A DNA stretch of 64,000 nt from Natronobeatus ordinarius (GCF_024362485.1 NZ_CP101456.1:3968001-4032000); one strand, 5' to 3'; counted from the first letter of the stretch, positions 17,319-26,457 are shown. Translations and numbers: made by a program. The notes: a model not told the origin generated them from the sequence alone.

Positions 17319-19613
17319 TCATCGGAGCCGACCAGTCAGCGACGACCGTTCGCTGACCAGTTCGTCGACGAGCGAAACGGCGGCGTCGGCCTCCGCTCGC
17401 GTCACGCCGTCACCGTAGGTCGCCCGTTCGTAGTACCGCCCGACGCGGTATGCACGCTCGTCGATGGGCACGTCCCCCTCGGACGCCGACGAGAGCGACG
17501 AGAGGTACTCGCGAACCGACTCCGACCGTCGCCGTGGTCGGTACGCGCGCTCGAGCAGGCACTCGAGTCGACGGTAGGCACGGTCGACGTCGGCGTCGGG
17601 GTCGTCGCCGGTGACCTGCCAGCGCAGCCGGAGTGCACGGCGCACGCGACCGGGGGCGCCGGCGCGGTAGGCGCCGGCGACGAGGCCGACGAACAACGAC
17701 AGCCCGAGGACGACGGTCTGGACGCCCGGCCACGTGATACCCTCGTCGTCGGCTTCGTCCGCCTCACCAGCCGACTCGCTCGAGTCCGCGTCGCGTTCGG
17801 CCGCCGTCGAGTCGTCGATCGTGGGTGGGTCGTGAGTCGGCTCGTCCTCGGCGGGGTCGCCGCTCGGACCGTCGTCGGTCGCCGGGTCGGTCGAATCGTC
17901 TGTCTCGAACTCTTCGAGCGGCTCTTCGTCGGTCGCCGGATCGGGCGAGTCGGTCGAGATCGGGACGTCTTCGCTGGCGTCGGTATCTACACCCGCTTCG
18001 TCGGCGAGCCGAGCCGTTTCCAGTCGCTCGGTGTGTACCGCATCGCGGGAATCGCCGGGCGTCGGTTCGAACGCGACCCACCCGTGGCCGGGGAAGTACA
18101 CTTCGACCCAGGCGTGGGCGTCCAGGCCGCGAACGACGTACTCGCCGTCGTCGATCTCCTGGCCGCTCGTGTAGCCGACGGCGTAGCGGGCGGGAACGTC
18201 CTCCGCGCGCAGCATCTGGACCATCGTCGTCGCGAAGTAGACGCAGTAGCCCTCGTCCATCTCGAAGAGGAACTCCTCGGCGACGTTGCCGTCGGGCTGG
18301 TCGACCTCGAGTGAGTAGCTCTTCGACGTTCGGAGATGCGTCTCGATGGCCAGGGCCGTCTCGTAGGGGTTCTCGGCGTCCGCGGTGAGTTCGGCGGTGT
18401 ACGCTTCGAACTCACTCGAGACGTCTTCGGGCGTCTGCAGGTAGCGCTCGGTGACGTGGTCGGGGTAGTCCGTCCCGGCCATCCTGAGTGCGTCCGGCGA
18501 CGGGTCGACCACGTCGCTTTCGACGACGTACGTATCACCCTCGACGAGCCGGTCGGCGGGTCGAAGCTGGCCGTGGGCATCCAGTTCGGTGTACGTCGCG
18601 GTTTCCTCGTCGACCGCCACGGGGTGTGGGGCTGCGGGCATGACGTCGGCCGGCCCCTCGAGCGTAACCGTCTGTGTGATCGTTTCGTCACCGGCAGTCG
18701 ACGACACCAGTGGCCCCTCGTACGGCCGTTCCTGCCCGGTACGGATCCACTCGTCGCCGGTGAATCGGTCGTAGACACCGGTTCGCCAGTAGGACGGTTC
18801 CTCGCTCGCGACGGTGAACCGGACCTCGGGAGAGAGGTCGACCTGGCCGCCGATCCCCGATCGGTCGGGGGCGGACGCGATCGTTCCCTCGAGGGTCCCC
18901 TCGCCACCGCTGAGCGCCGCGTCGGACGAGCCGTTGGGGACGATCGGGACGGTCATCGAGAGAACGATCATCGCGGCGATCAGGATCGTGAGGACGTCGA
19001 GCTGGGCGACGGTTCCACCCCGGCGCTCGAGTTCGCCGAAGCCGACGGTCACGACGCCGCCGACGACGCCGAGAACCGTCGTCGCGAGCGACGCGTCGCC
19101 GGTGAGAACGAGAAAGAGGAGGGCGAACCCCCCGGGAACGACGCTCAGGGCGTACTGCCGTCGCAACGCGAGGTACCACGAGAGGAAGACGGGACCGGGT
19201 ACGAATCCGAGCGTCCAGGTGCCGGCGTCGATCATCCGGAGCAACGGCAGTCCGTTCGCGAGGGTGATCGTGTCGGAGACGAGTGTGTCACCCGCCGAGA
19301 AGGCGGCGCCGATCCCGACGCCAGCCGCATCGAGGTAGTAGGCGAACCCGACAGCGGCGGCGACCGCGGCGACGAGCGTCGCCGTCCGGGGGCTGATCGT
19401 CCGCTCGAGAACCGTCGCCGCGGCCAGCATTGCGACGACGAGTGCGAACAGCGACTCGGTGCCGCCGACGACTGCCGTCACCTCCCGCAACACACTCACG
19501 TACGACGCCGTCAGGACGAGCACGCCCCCGAGTGCGAGCAGGCGAACCGTCCGCGCGTTCGTCGTGTTCGCGTCGGTCACGGCCGACGCCGCACGACCCG
19601 TGTTCGCGCTCAC
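17319..19613 (-). CDS. Membrane-anchored transglutaminase-like protein (TgpA-type: DUF3488/DUF4129)
   Basis: 764-aa protein. The N-terminus has about seven or eight membrane helices (residues 20-230). An extracellular transglutaminase core follows, with Cys in MDEGYCVYFAT, His in GLDAHAWVEVY and the acidic residue in VAFEPTPGDS. After a long acidic Asp/Glu/Ser/Pro linker comes another helix (about 640-660) and a DUF4129-like cytoplasmic tail. It is last in a moxR-DUF58-transglutaminase operon, overlapping the DUF58 gene by 4 bp. The set is conserved across archaea and bacteria, but its substrate in haloarchaea is unknown; cell-envelope protein assembly is the usual guess. Confidence 0.88.
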   Translation of the reverse strand: MSANTGRAASAVTDANTTNARTVRLLALGGVLVLTASYVSVLREVTAVVGGTESLFALVVAMLAAATVLERTISPRTATLVAAVAAAVGFAYYLDAAGVGIGAAFSAGDTLVSDTITLANGLPLLRMIDAGTWTLGFVPGPVFLSWYLALRRQYALSVVPGGFALLFLVLTGDASLATTVLGVVGGVVTVGFGELERRGGTVAQLDVLTILIAAMIVLSMTVPIVPNGSSDAALSGGEGTLEGTIASAPDRSGIGGQVDLSPEVRFTVASEEPSYWRTGVYDRFTGDEWIRTGQERPYEGPLVSSTAGDETITQTVTLEGPADVMPAAPHPVAVDEETATYTELDAHGQLRPADRLVEGDTYVVESDVVDPSPDALRMAGTDYPDHVTERYLQTPEDVSSEFEAYTAELTADAENPYETALAIETHLRTSKSYSLEVDQPDGNVAEEFLFEMDEGYCVYFATTMVQMLRAEDVPARYAVGYTSGQEIDDGEYVVRGLDAHAWVEVYFPGHGWVAFEPTPGDSRDAVHTERLETARLADEAGVDTDASEDVPISTDSPDPATDEEPLEEFETDDSTDPATDDGPSGDPAEDEPTHDPPTIDDSTAAERDADSSESAGEADEADDEGITWPGVQTVVLGLSLFVGLVAGAYRAGAPGRVRRALRLRWQVTGDDPDADVDRAYRRLECLLERAYRPRRRSESVREYLSSLSSASEGDVPIDERAYRVGRYYERATYGDGVTRAEADAAVSLVDELVSERSSLTGRLR

Positions 19614-20668
19614 GCGACCACCCCCGATCCGGAGGGCGTCTCCTCAGCGCTCCGGGTTCCGTCCGACGGTCGCCGATCGTCTCCGGACGCCGACTCGTCG
19701 ACGCGGAGTCGGTCGAACGGGGTCTCACCCGCTTCAGTCCGGACGACCGTCCCGCGCTCGTCGGATCGGATCAGAACGTCGGCCTCCCGTCGCTCTCGCT
19801 CCAAGAAGTCACCCGGGCCGGTCGTCGCGAGCAGTTCGAACAGCGCCCGACGACCACGCTGCTCGTCGCTCACCTCCCGTTCGCCGTCCGGTACGATCAC
19901 GCGGACCGGGACGCCGGCTGCGAGCAGGGAGGCCGCCACGCTCGCCGCAGCCGTCGCCATCTCGTCCGCCCGACCGGGGGCCGATTCGGCGACGAGGTCG
20001 ACGCGGCCAGCGGCGTCCTGGTCGGCGAACTCCTTGACCATCAGCTCGTCGTCGGGCCGCCTGGCGGCCGACTTCCAGTGGACGTCCCGGAGAGAGTCGC
20101 CCCGTTCGTACTCCCGCAGGTGGTCGAACTCGTCGCGTTCGTAGCCACGAGCCCCGTCGGCGAGCGCCCGCAACTCGGCGCTCGCACTCCCACGCAGGTC
20201 GTACACCCGCGGATAGACGAGCACCCGCCCTCGCCCGTCGTCCGTGAACCGACGCCGCACCAGCCCGAGTACGTCGGTCACCGTCACCGAGACCGGCCCG
20301 ACCTCGTGGTCACCGCGCTCGAGGAGCGTGACCTCGTAGCGGTAGCCGTCGTCGGTCAGTATCGTCTCCGCGACGTTGCCGCGAGCGGAGAGTCCGTCTC
20401 CGACGGCGTCAGCGACGGTCGCGGGCGTCGACGAACCGACGTCGAACTCGAGGTCGACGGGTCGACCGTCGCCGACGTGGCCCGCCTCGATAGGCGCTCG
20501 GGTGACGGTCGGCTCGCCCGCCCGAGCGACCGTGACGACTCCGGCGGCGAGTGCGAGGAGCACCGGGACGACGAGCGCGTTCAGCGATCGGGCGCCAGAC
20601 TCCCACGCCATGAGCAGGCCGAAGCCGACGAGCGCGACGAGCGCCCACCCGCGTCTCGTGAGTCTCAT
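19610..20668 (-). CDS. DUF58 domain protein (vWA-like), moxR-operon partner
   Basis: 352-aa protein with two N-terminal helices (about 8-45), a beta-rich extracellular or periplasm-like region and the DUF58 block: VYPRVYDLRG, then REYERGDSLRDVHWKSAAR. The last 60 residues are a disordered acidic/Ser tail. It overlaps its neighbours by 4 bp on both sides (20665-20668 and 19610-19613), so translation is coupled. DUF58 proteins act with MoxR ATPases as a chaperone-like pair; the client may be the transglutaminase downstream. Confidence 0.88.
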   Translation of the reverse strand: MRLTRRGWALVALVGFGLLMAWESGARSLNALVVPVLLALAAGVVTVARAGEPTVTRAPIEAGHVGDGRPVDLEFDVGSSTPATVADAVGDGLSARGNVAETILTDDGYRYEVTLLERGDHEVGPVSVTVTDVLGLVRRRFTDDGRGRVLVYPRVYDLRGSASAELRALADGARGYERDEFDHLREYERGDSLRDVHWKSAARRPDDELMVKEFADQDAAGRVDLVAESAPGRADEMATAAASVAASLLAAGVPVRVIVPDGEREVSDEQRGRRALFELLATTGPGDFLERERREADVLIRSDERGTVVRTEAGETPFDRLRVDESASGDDRRPSDGTRSAEETPSGSGVVA

Positions 20669-21654
20669 TCGATCGGAACGCGCTCGAGTGCGTCCGCCAC
20701 GACGGTCCGACCGTCGTGGGCGCGGTCGCTCGCGGACGTCTTGAGTCGGTGGCTCAGGACGACCGGCGCCTCCGCCTTGACGTCGTCCGGGATCACGTAC
20801 TCCCGGCCGTCGACCACGGCCCGGGCCTGAGCGGCCCGGAGGAGGGCGATCGTCCCGCGCGGACTCGCACCGATTTCGGCGTGCTCGCGAGTGTACGTCG
20901 AAAGCCGCGTCGCGTACTCGCGGACCGGAGCTTCGACGGCTACCCGCGCGACGGTCTCGCGCGCCCGGACGACCGTCTCGAGGTCGGTCACCGGTTCGAG
21001 CTCCTCGATCGGATGGTGCCCGACGATCCGGGCGAGTAGCTCAGACTCTTCTGCCGGGTCGGGATAGCCGAGTTCGAGTTTCTTCGTGAAGCGATCGACC
21101 TCGGCGAAGGGCAGTTCGTACGTCCGGTTCGGCTCGACGGCGTTCTGCGTCGCGATGACGGTAAAGGGCGTCGGCAGCGGGCGGCTCTCGCCGTCGACGG
21201 TGACCTGGGTTTCCTCCATCGCCTCGAGCAGGGCGGCCTGGGTCTTCGGCGGCGCGCGGTTGATCTCGTCGGCCAGCACGACGTTGCCGAAGATGGGGCC
21301 GGGCTGGAACTCGAACTCGCGGGTCTGCTGGTTGAAGACGTTCACGCCGGTGACGTCGGTCGGCAACAGGTCCGGCGTGAACTGAATCCGGCTGAACAGA
21401 CAGTCGATCGAGGTCGCGATCGACCGGGCGAGCATCGTCTTGCCGACCCCGGGGACGTCCTCGAGCAAGACGTGTCCGCGCGCGAGGAGGGTCGTGATCA
21501 CGTGCTCGATCTCGTCGTCGTGGCCGACGATCACCCGGCTCACGTTCGCGGCGACGGCGTCACACAGCCGCGAGACGTCGGTCACCGAGAGCGGGTCGAC
21601 CGACTCGAGGCCGGGTTCCTGTTCGGACGGGAGTGGCGTATCGGCGTTCGTCAT
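20665..21654 (-). CDS. MoxR-family AAA+ ATPase
   Basis: 329-aa ATPase. Walker A is EDVPGVGKTMLARS, Walker B is NVVLADEINRAPP, sensor 1 is FTVIATQN, and the arginine-finger region is ELPFAEVDRFTKKLELGYP. MoxR proteins remodel or activate partner proteins, here most likely the DUF58 and transglutaminase products of the same operon. It is the first gene. The ATG at 21652-21654 was chosen because the upstream 29 codons are not AAA-like. Confidence 0.93.
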   Translation of the reverse strand: MTNADTPLPSEQEPGLESVDPLSVTDVSRLCDAVAANVSRVIVGHDDEIEHVITTLLARGHVLLEDVPGVGKTMLARSIATSIDCLFSRIQFTPDLLPTDVTGVNVFNQQTREFEFQPGPIFGNVVLADEINRAPPKTQAALLEAMEETQVTVDGESRPLPTPFTVIATQNAVEPNRTYELPFAEVDRFTKKLELGYPDPAEESELLARIVGHHPIEELEPVTDLETVVRARETVARVAVEAPVREYATRLSTYTREHAEIGASPRGTIALLRAAQARAVVDGREYVIPDDVKAEAPVVLSHRLKTSASDRAHDGRTVVADALERVPIE

Positions 21655-21942
21655 GGATGGAGTTGAGTCGTGTCGCGGGGACCGCTGGTCGTACGTGTTG
21701 TGTGTCTGAAGGGAGTCACCAGTATAGGCGTTGCCCCTCACCGCGGTTTCCAGCGCCGAAACAGCGATCTCTGAGCGATCACGGACGCGTCGGTCACGTC
21801 CCTATCCACCCCCTGACGAATATATCACCCCCACCACCAGCCGCGTGGAGACTGACTCGATCAAGCGGAGAGATCCAGCCGTCTCCGATACCAGTGGCTG
21901 TCCGGCGTGACGATCGGAAAACGATACCGCTACTGAACCGTC

Positions 21943-22137
21943 TTACAACCGTTCGACGTTGGTTGCGCGCGGACCTTTATCGGCCTCGACGATGTCGAAC
22001 TCGAGTTCCTGCCCCTCCTCTAAGTCGGGGCCGCCAACATCCTCCATGTGGAAGAAGACGTCGTCGTCTGCATCGTCAGTTTCGATAAATCCGTAACCGC
22101 CAGTGTCGTTGAAGAACGCGACCGTACCTTTCGCCAT
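21943..22137 (-). CDS. cspA: Cold-shock domain protein
   Basis: 64-aa single cold-shock domain, a nucleic-acid chaperone. The two RNA-binding motifs are GYGFIETD and DVFFHMED. The start MAKGTVAFFND is the standard haloarchaeal form, and the longer frame upstream has no support. A TATA-like box lies about 31 nt upstream. The gene stands alone on the minus strand between the moxR operon and a zinc-ribbon gene. Confidence 0.95.
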   Translation of the reverse strand: MAKGTVAFFNDTGGYGFIETDDADDDVFFHMEDVGGPDLEEGQELEFDIVEADKGPRATNVERL

Positions 22138-22162
22138 TGCATCTTCACAGAGCCCCGACAGA

Positions 22163-22172
22163 GGCATAAATG
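22163..22172 (-). promoter_or_regulatory. TATA-like box for cspA
   Basis: Minus-strand CATTTATGCC is centred about 31 nt before the cspA ATG, leaving a leader of only a few nucleotides. Confidence 0.5.
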
Positions 22173-22256
22173 TTCTGGACCATTGAACGCACTTTCGGGT
22201 TCGAGTGTGCGTTTCGACGGTCGTTCGACGGCCGTTCGCGGTCGGCGTGGACCGAC

Positions 22257-22613
22257 TCACCACGATTTACACGCAGGACAGACGGGCACCCCCTCGTCAA
22301 ACCAGACCCGTTCGACGCTCGAGCCGCAGTCGTCACAGGTGTACACTCCCCACGCGGACGTCGGGACGGCGGGTTCGACTGCTGGTTCGCCGTCGTTCCC
22401 GTCGGACGCGGCCGTGTCGTCTTCGTCGACCGCAGCCGTGTCGTCCTCACCGATCGTGGCCGTGTCGTGTCCGTCAGTCGTTGACGCGCCGTCGTCGGCA
22501 GTCATCGACGACCCGGTACCGTCGGTCGTCGACGCGTCGGAAGTGTCCCCGTTGCCCGTCGAGCCGTCGGCTCTCCCCTCGAGAAAGTCGGTGAGCGTCG
22601 CGTCGTCGGTCAC
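22257..22613 (-). CDS. DUF7573-type protein with C-terminal zinc ribbon
   Basis: 118-aa protein. Residues 1-80 are a low-complexity Asp/Thr/Ser/Gly tract, probably disordered. The C-terminal 30 residues form a two-knuckle zinc ribbon, YTCDDCGSSVER and PVCPACKSW. This arrangement, with the protein ending at the second knuckle, matches the haloarchaeal DUF7573 family, whose function is not known. Nucleic-acid binding is a guess. It is divergent from the small membrane protein at 22716. Confidence 0.8.
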   Translation of the reverse strand: MTDDATLTDFLEGRADGSTGNGDTSDASTTDGTGSSMTADDGASTTDGHDTATIGEDDTAAVDEDDTAASDGNDGEPAVEPAVPTSAWGVYTCDDCGSSVERVWFDEGVPVCPACKSW

Positions 22614-22715
22614 GGGCGACCGTAGGACGTCGATCCGCTTAGTCGCTCCGACGGCCGGCTGGATCGCCTGTCACGGATCGCCACGGCCAAGTACTCCGGG
22701 CGAGAATCCGCGCCC

Positions 22716-22910
22716 ATGGACACCACGCCAGTGTTGAACGTGATCGTGGACAACATCGTCGAGATGAACGACCTCTTCACCGACGTCGCCATGGGTGACG
22801 GGCTCGCCCCCGTCCTCGTCGCGATCGGGACGCTCATCGTCGTCTTCTCCCTCGGGGTCTTTGGCCTGCTCACCCTCGGCGCGGTCACGAGCCTCTTCAC
22901 CTCCGCCTAG
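22716..22910 (+). CDS. Small single-pass membrane protein, unknown
   Basis: 64-aa protein with an amphipathic N-terminal stretch (VLNVIVDNIVEMNDLF) and one strong hydrophobic helix (about residues 32-60). I do not recognise the family. It is preceded by a spacer with GTACTCCGGGCG and no clear Shine-Dalgarno. It lies between the zinc-ribbon gene and the HtrA gene and could be cotranscribed with the latter, although 120 bp separate them. Confidence 0.6.
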   Translation: MDTTPVLNVIVDNIVEMNDLFTDVAMGDGLAPVLVAIGTLIVVFSLGVFGLLTLGAVTSLFTSA

Positions 22911-23031
22911 ACACCCCCTCGTCCCGCCGCCCGCTCACTGGCGACGAGTCCGGATCAACCACCGCTCGCCAACCGGTCGGCGTTCGGGACCGTAGCCGTG
23001 GGTTCAAGGTCATCGAATTCTACACTCGAGT

Positions 23032-24153
23032 ATGGAAGAGACGCGACTGGACCGCCGAAGCGTTCTCGCGGCGGCTGCAGGCGGTCTGCTCGCCTCGGTG
23101 GCCGGCTGCGCCGAACCCAGGGCCAGAACCGGTGTCTCGTTCGAAGGCTCTCACTCGGACCACGACCGCGAGGTCGGCGGCGGGTCGGCGTACACGGCGA
23201 TCTACGAACGCACGATCGACTCCGTCACGCTCGTCAGGGTCTTCGGCGTCAACGATCCGCTCACCGGCGGCGAGGGACAGGGACAGGGCTCCGCGTTCCT
23301 CGTCGACGAGAACCACGTCGTGACGAACGAGCACGTCGTCGCCGGCGGAGAGGAGGTCGACCTCCAGTACGTCAACGGCGACTGGACGACGACCGAACTC
23401 GTCGGTACCGACGTCTACAGCGACCTCGCCGTCCTCGAGGTCGAACACGTTCCCGACGAGGCCACACCGCTCACCCTGGCGGAGACGACGCCGGCCGTCG
23501 GCCGGGAGGTGCTCGCGATCGGCAACCCGTTCGGCCTCGAGGGAACGATGACGCAAGGGATCGTCAGCGGCGTCGACCGCTCGCTCGGCGTCGGCGGTCG
23601 AACCGGGCGGGCCCGATCGTTCCCGAACGTCATCCAGTTCGACGCCGGCGTCAATCCCGGCAACAGTGGCGGCCCGCTGGTCGACTTAGACGGCGAGGTC
23701 GTCGGCGTCATCAACGCCGGCGGCGGCGACAACATCGGCTTTGCGATCTCGGCCCCGCTGACCCGACGCGTCGTCCCGGCGCTGATCGACGACGGCGTCT
23801 ACCACCACCCGTACATCGGCATCGTCCTGCAGACGGTCGACCGCGCCATCGCCGAGGAGAACGACCTCGATCGGCCCGGCGGCGTGATCGTCGTGGACGT
23901 CGCCGACGACACACCCGCCAGCGGCGTCCTGCGAGGCAGTGACGACCAGGTCACGCGCTACGGCGATCCTATCCCAATCGGCGGCGACGTGATCCTCGAG
24001 ATCGACGACCACCCGGTCCCCGATCGACACACGCTTTCGGCGGTGCTCACCCTCGAGATGAGCCCCGGCGACACCGTGCCGGTAACGATCCGCCGCGACG
24101 GCGAACTGACGACCGTCGAGTTGACACTCGGCGAACGGCCGTCGTCGCCATAA
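23032..24153 (+). CDS. HtrA/DegP-like serine protease, Tat-exported lipoprotein
   Basis: 373-aa S1C protease with a C-terminal PDZ domain, a surface quality-control protease. The N-terminus has a twin-arginine motif (LDRRSVLAAA) and a lipobox ASVAGC with Cys26, so it should be Tat-exported and lipid-anchored. The catalytic triad is His101 (NEHVV), Asp131 (YSDLAVL) and Ser212 (GNSGGPL). The PDZ domain runs from about 255 to 365. One PDZ domain rather than two is normal for this archaeal group. It appears monocistronic. Confidence 0.94.
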   Translation: MEETRLDRRSVLAAAAGGLLASVAGCAEPRARTGVSFEGSHSDHDREVGGGSAYTAIYERTIDSVTLVRVFGVNDPLTGGEGQGQGSAFLVDENHVVTNEHVVAGGEEVDLQYVNGDWTTTELVGTDVYSDLAVLEVEHVPDEATPLTLAETTPAVGREVLAIGNPFGLEGTMTQGIVSGVDRSLGVGGRTGRARSFPNVIQFDAGVNPGNSGGPLVDLDGEVVGVINAGGGDNIGFAISAPLTRRVVPALIDDGVYHHPYIGIVLQTVDRAIAEENDLDRPGGVIVVDVADDTPASGVLRGSDDQVTRYGDPIPIGGDVILEIDDHPVPDRHTLSAVLTLEMSPGDTVPVTIRRDGELTTVELTLGERPSSP

Positions 24154-24455
24154 CCCGCTCTCTCGGTTCGGACACCACACTCGATCCCGTCCGCAGACGT
24201 GAGCAGCGAGCGCCAGGGTGAGGTCGGTGACACGGCTCTCGAGGGCGGAATCCACGACCGCAGTCGTACCCTCTTGCCGGCTAACGGCTCCATACACGTT
24301 GTCGTTCGACACATTATTTCCATCCGTTATTCTCCAGCCGAATTGACCGATGAGGCGGCGCCTACCACGCCGGTCGAGGGCGGTAGTCACTCGATAACAA
24401 TAGTCATCTCGCGCGTATCGTCGGGTCGGAGGCCAGCCCGCCGCTCTCCAACCCC
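24154..24455. other. Intergenic region of about 300 bp
   Basis: No convincing gene. It holds one AT-richer stretch, ACACATTATTTCCATCCGTT around 24307-24326, that could be a promoter element, but it is about 130 nt from the next ATG. A weak GTG-initiated frame (24199-24459) has no family resemblance and was not called. Confidence 0.4.
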
Positions 24456-24656
24456 ATGAGCTACGATGCCGACATCCGACCCACTCGTATCGACCCCTCC
24501 GAACCGGTCGTCGACCTCGAACACGTCACGATCGAGCCGGACGACGCCCCCGCCGAGTGTGCGATCTTCCCCCGCGACGGAACCGAAGCCGAACTGCACA
24601 CCCAGTGGATCACCGCGCAGGAACGGTCGTTCACCAGCCTCGAGTCGATGCGCTGA
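24456..24656 (+). CDS. DUF7511-type small haloarchaeal protein
   Basis: 66-aa protein with VDLEHVTIEPDDAPAECAIF, FPRDGTEAEL and the ending WITAQERSFTSLESMR. This block order matches the haloarchaeal DUF7511 family as I know it. Function unknown; likely cytosolic and compact. The next gene starts 6 bp later, so the two are probably one transcript. Confidence 0.8.
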   Translation: MSYDADIRPTRIDPSEPVVDLEHVTIEPDDAPAECAIFPRDGTEAELHTQWITAQERSFTSLESMR

Positions 24657-24661
24657 GGACA

Positions 24662-24904
24662 ATGAGCCTCGGTAGCACGCTCACCGCCGTCGCGTTCTGG
24701 CTCGGCACGCTCTTGCCGGTCGTCTACATTCCCGTGGTCATCGCCGGCCTCGACTCGCTCGCTCGACTCACCCTGTTCGTCGGGCTCCTCGGGCTCAACG
24801 TCGTCGCACTCGCCCTCGGTCGCGACTACCCCGAGACCCGCTCTCGGGAGGTGTCCGTCTCGACGTCCCGAAGCGAGACGGACGACCCGACCGGCTCGAG
24901 ATAA
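24662..24904 (+). CDS. Small two-helix membrane protein downstream of the DUF7511 gene
   Basis: 80-aa protein with two hydrophobic helices (about residues 5-27 and 32-52) and a polar Ser/Thr/Arg tail. The ATG at 24662 begins 5 nt after the DUF7511 stop. The association of a DUF7511 protein with a short membrane partner is suggestive, but I know no function. Confidence 0.65.
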   Translation: MSLGSTLTAVAFWLGTLLPVVYIPVVIAGLDSLARLTLFVGLLGLNVVALALGRDYPETRSREVSVSTSRSETDDPTGSR

Positions 24905-24946
24905 CCGGATTCGGTCCCGACCGGACCCGCTCACACCGGGTCCGCC

Positions 24947-25105
24947 TCACCAGAACTGTACCCGTGGCGTTCCGCAGTCGTCACAGACGACCGCCAGATT
25001 TCCCTTGTACGTCGTCTGAACGAGTTCACCCGCTGTACAGAGCGGACACGCTCGTCCCTCGAGCCTACTGAGTACCTGCCGTCCGGACGACTGAACGTGC
25101 GTCAT
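24947..25105 (-). CDS. HVO_A0556-like small zinc-finger protein
   Basis: 52-aa protein read on the minus strand, beginning MTHVQSSGRQVLSRLEG and ending DDCGTPRVQFW. It has two Cys knuckles, GRACPLCTAGEL and VVCDDCGTP, forming one zinc ribbon. Size, knuckle spacing and the ELVQTTYKGN linker match the haloarchaeal HVO_A0556-type zinc-finger microproteins; one such protein in Haloferax has been tied to biofilm and swarming phenotypes, but no function follows for this one. An in-frame stop lies 8 codons upstream, so the ATG at 25103-25105 is the only ATG start. Confidence 0.75.
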   Translation of the reverse strand: MTHVQSSGRQVLSRLEGRACPLCTAGELVQTTYKGNLAVVCDDCGTPRVQFW

Positions 25106-25252
25106 GTCCGCTCTCTCGCCCGAGTCAGGCTAATCGGTTGACCATGCGTATGCAACCCGCGAGCGGGCGATCCGGCCCTCGCACACGACCGCCACCGTCC
25201 GCGCCGACTCGAGTCGAAGCGGCTATTCGTCCGCTCGCGTAACCACCGGGAT

Positions 25253-25813
25253 ATGTGGCCCTGGGGACACCTCGCCGTCGCCTACCTCCTCTACACTGCC
25301 TACACGCACCGCCGGTTCGACCGACCACCCCTCGCCCTCCCGGCGATCGCCCTCGCCATCGGTTCGCAGTTTCCCGACCTCGTGGACAAACCGCTGGCGT
25401 GGACGTTCGACGTCCTGCCGGGCGGGCGCACCCTCGGCCACTCGCTGCTCTTCGCTGCCCTGTTGATCCCAGCCGTCTACGCCATTGCCCTCCGGCTCGA
25501 CCGCCTCGAGGAAGGGACCGCGTTCGTCATCGGCCACCTCTCACACCTCCTCGCCGATATTCCCCCGTCCGTCCTCACCGGGGACCGCTCGGGGACCGAG
25601 TTCCTCCTCTGGCCGCTGCTCGAGCCACCCCAGGAAACCGCCGTCGACGGCATCCTCGACGCAATCTTCACCTACTACGCGATGGGACCGTACGAGTGGT
25701 TCCAGCTCGCCCTCTTCGTCGCCGGGGCGCTCGTCTGGTACCGCGACGGCGCCCCCGGCCTCGAGTACGTTCCCTTCCTCGGCCGGTACGCACCCGTCGC
25801 CGACCGCGGTTGA
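25253..25813 (+). CDS. YdjM-like membrane-bound metal-dependent hydrolase family protein
   Basis: 186-aa membrane protein with about four helices. Conserved histidines and acids fit the YdjM/DUF457-type group: WPWGHLAVAYLLY, GSQFPDLVDKP, TLGHSLLFA and IGHLSHLLADIPPSV. These His/Asp positions would form a metal site at the membrane surface. Biochemical function is not established for the group. It ends 47 bp before trmY on the same strand. Confidence 0.8.
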   Translation: MWPWGHLAVAYLLYTAYTHRRFDRPPLALPAIALAIGSQFPDLVDKPLAWTFDVLPGGRTLGHSLLFAALLIPAVYAIALRLDRLEEGTAFVIGHLSHLLADIPPSVLTGDRSGTEFLLWPLLEPPQETAVDGILDAIFTYYAMGPYEWFQLALFVAGALVWYRDGAPGLEYVPFLGRYAPVADRG

Positions 25814-25860
25814 CCGGCCCACCACAGAGCGTATATCCGGCTGCCCGCCAACGCTCCCGT

Positions 25861-26457
25861 ATGCGACAGTTCGTCCTCATCGGCCACGACGCCCCCACCG
25901 AGCCCGACTTCTCCCTCGACGACCTCGCCGGCGGCGCCGGCCGCCTCGACGCCCTCTGCCGGTCGATCACCGCGGCGTTCGTCACCTCCCACGGCATCCG
26001 CGAGGCCGTCCGCGTCCACCTCGTCCTCCAGGACGAGCTCACCATCAGCTTCGACGGGGCCGAGCTCCGCCGGCTCAACCCCGACGAGCGCTCGACGGCC
26101 GCCCTCGTCCGGAAGGCCTTAGAGCACCGCGAGGAAGCCATCGGCGCACTGCCCGCCGAACCCAGCCCCGGCATCGAGCTCTACCGACGCGGCCTCGAGC
26201 CCACCCTCGAGACCGTCGACAGCACGGTCGTCCAGCTCCACGAGGACGGCGCGGCGATCACCGACGTCGGCGTCGACGGCCTCGCCGACCCGGTGTTCGT
26301 CCTCTCGGACCACCACGACTTCACCGCGCGCGAAGCTGAGGCGCTCGAGTCGGTAGCCGACCGCCGGCTCAGCCTCGGGCCGACGCGGCTGCACGCCGAC
26401 CAGGCGATCACGGTCGCTCACCACTTTTTAGACACCGACGGCTACGAACGGTTCTGA
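25861..26457 (+). CDS. trmY: tRNA (pseudouridine(54)-N1)-methyltransferase
   Basis: 198-aa SPOUT-class enzyme that methylates N1 of pseudouridine 54 in the T-loop of archaeal tRNAs. Family blocks are MRQFVLIGHDAPT, GAGRLDALCRSI, FVTSHGIREAV and the SAM-knot region LGPTRLHADQAITVAHHFLD. The start at 25861 follows YdjM-like gene by 47 bp with a GTATAT box about 28 nt before. A tRNA gene lies 80 bp downstream, which is probably coincidental. Confidence 0.95.
   Translation: MRQFVLIGHDAPTEPDFSLDDLAGGAGRLDALCRSITAAFVTSHGIREAVRVHLVLQDELTISFDGAELRRLNPDERSTAALVRKALEHREEAIGALPAEPSPGIELYRRGLEPTLETVDSTVVQLHEDGAAITDVGVDGLADPVFVLSDHHDFTAREAEALESVADRRLSLGPTRLHADQAITVAHHFLDTDGYERF

Noticed and set aside
24199-24459. 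86-aa plus-strand frame with GTG start
   Set aside because: No family resemblance, no promoter at a fitting distance, and overlap with the DUF7511 start region.
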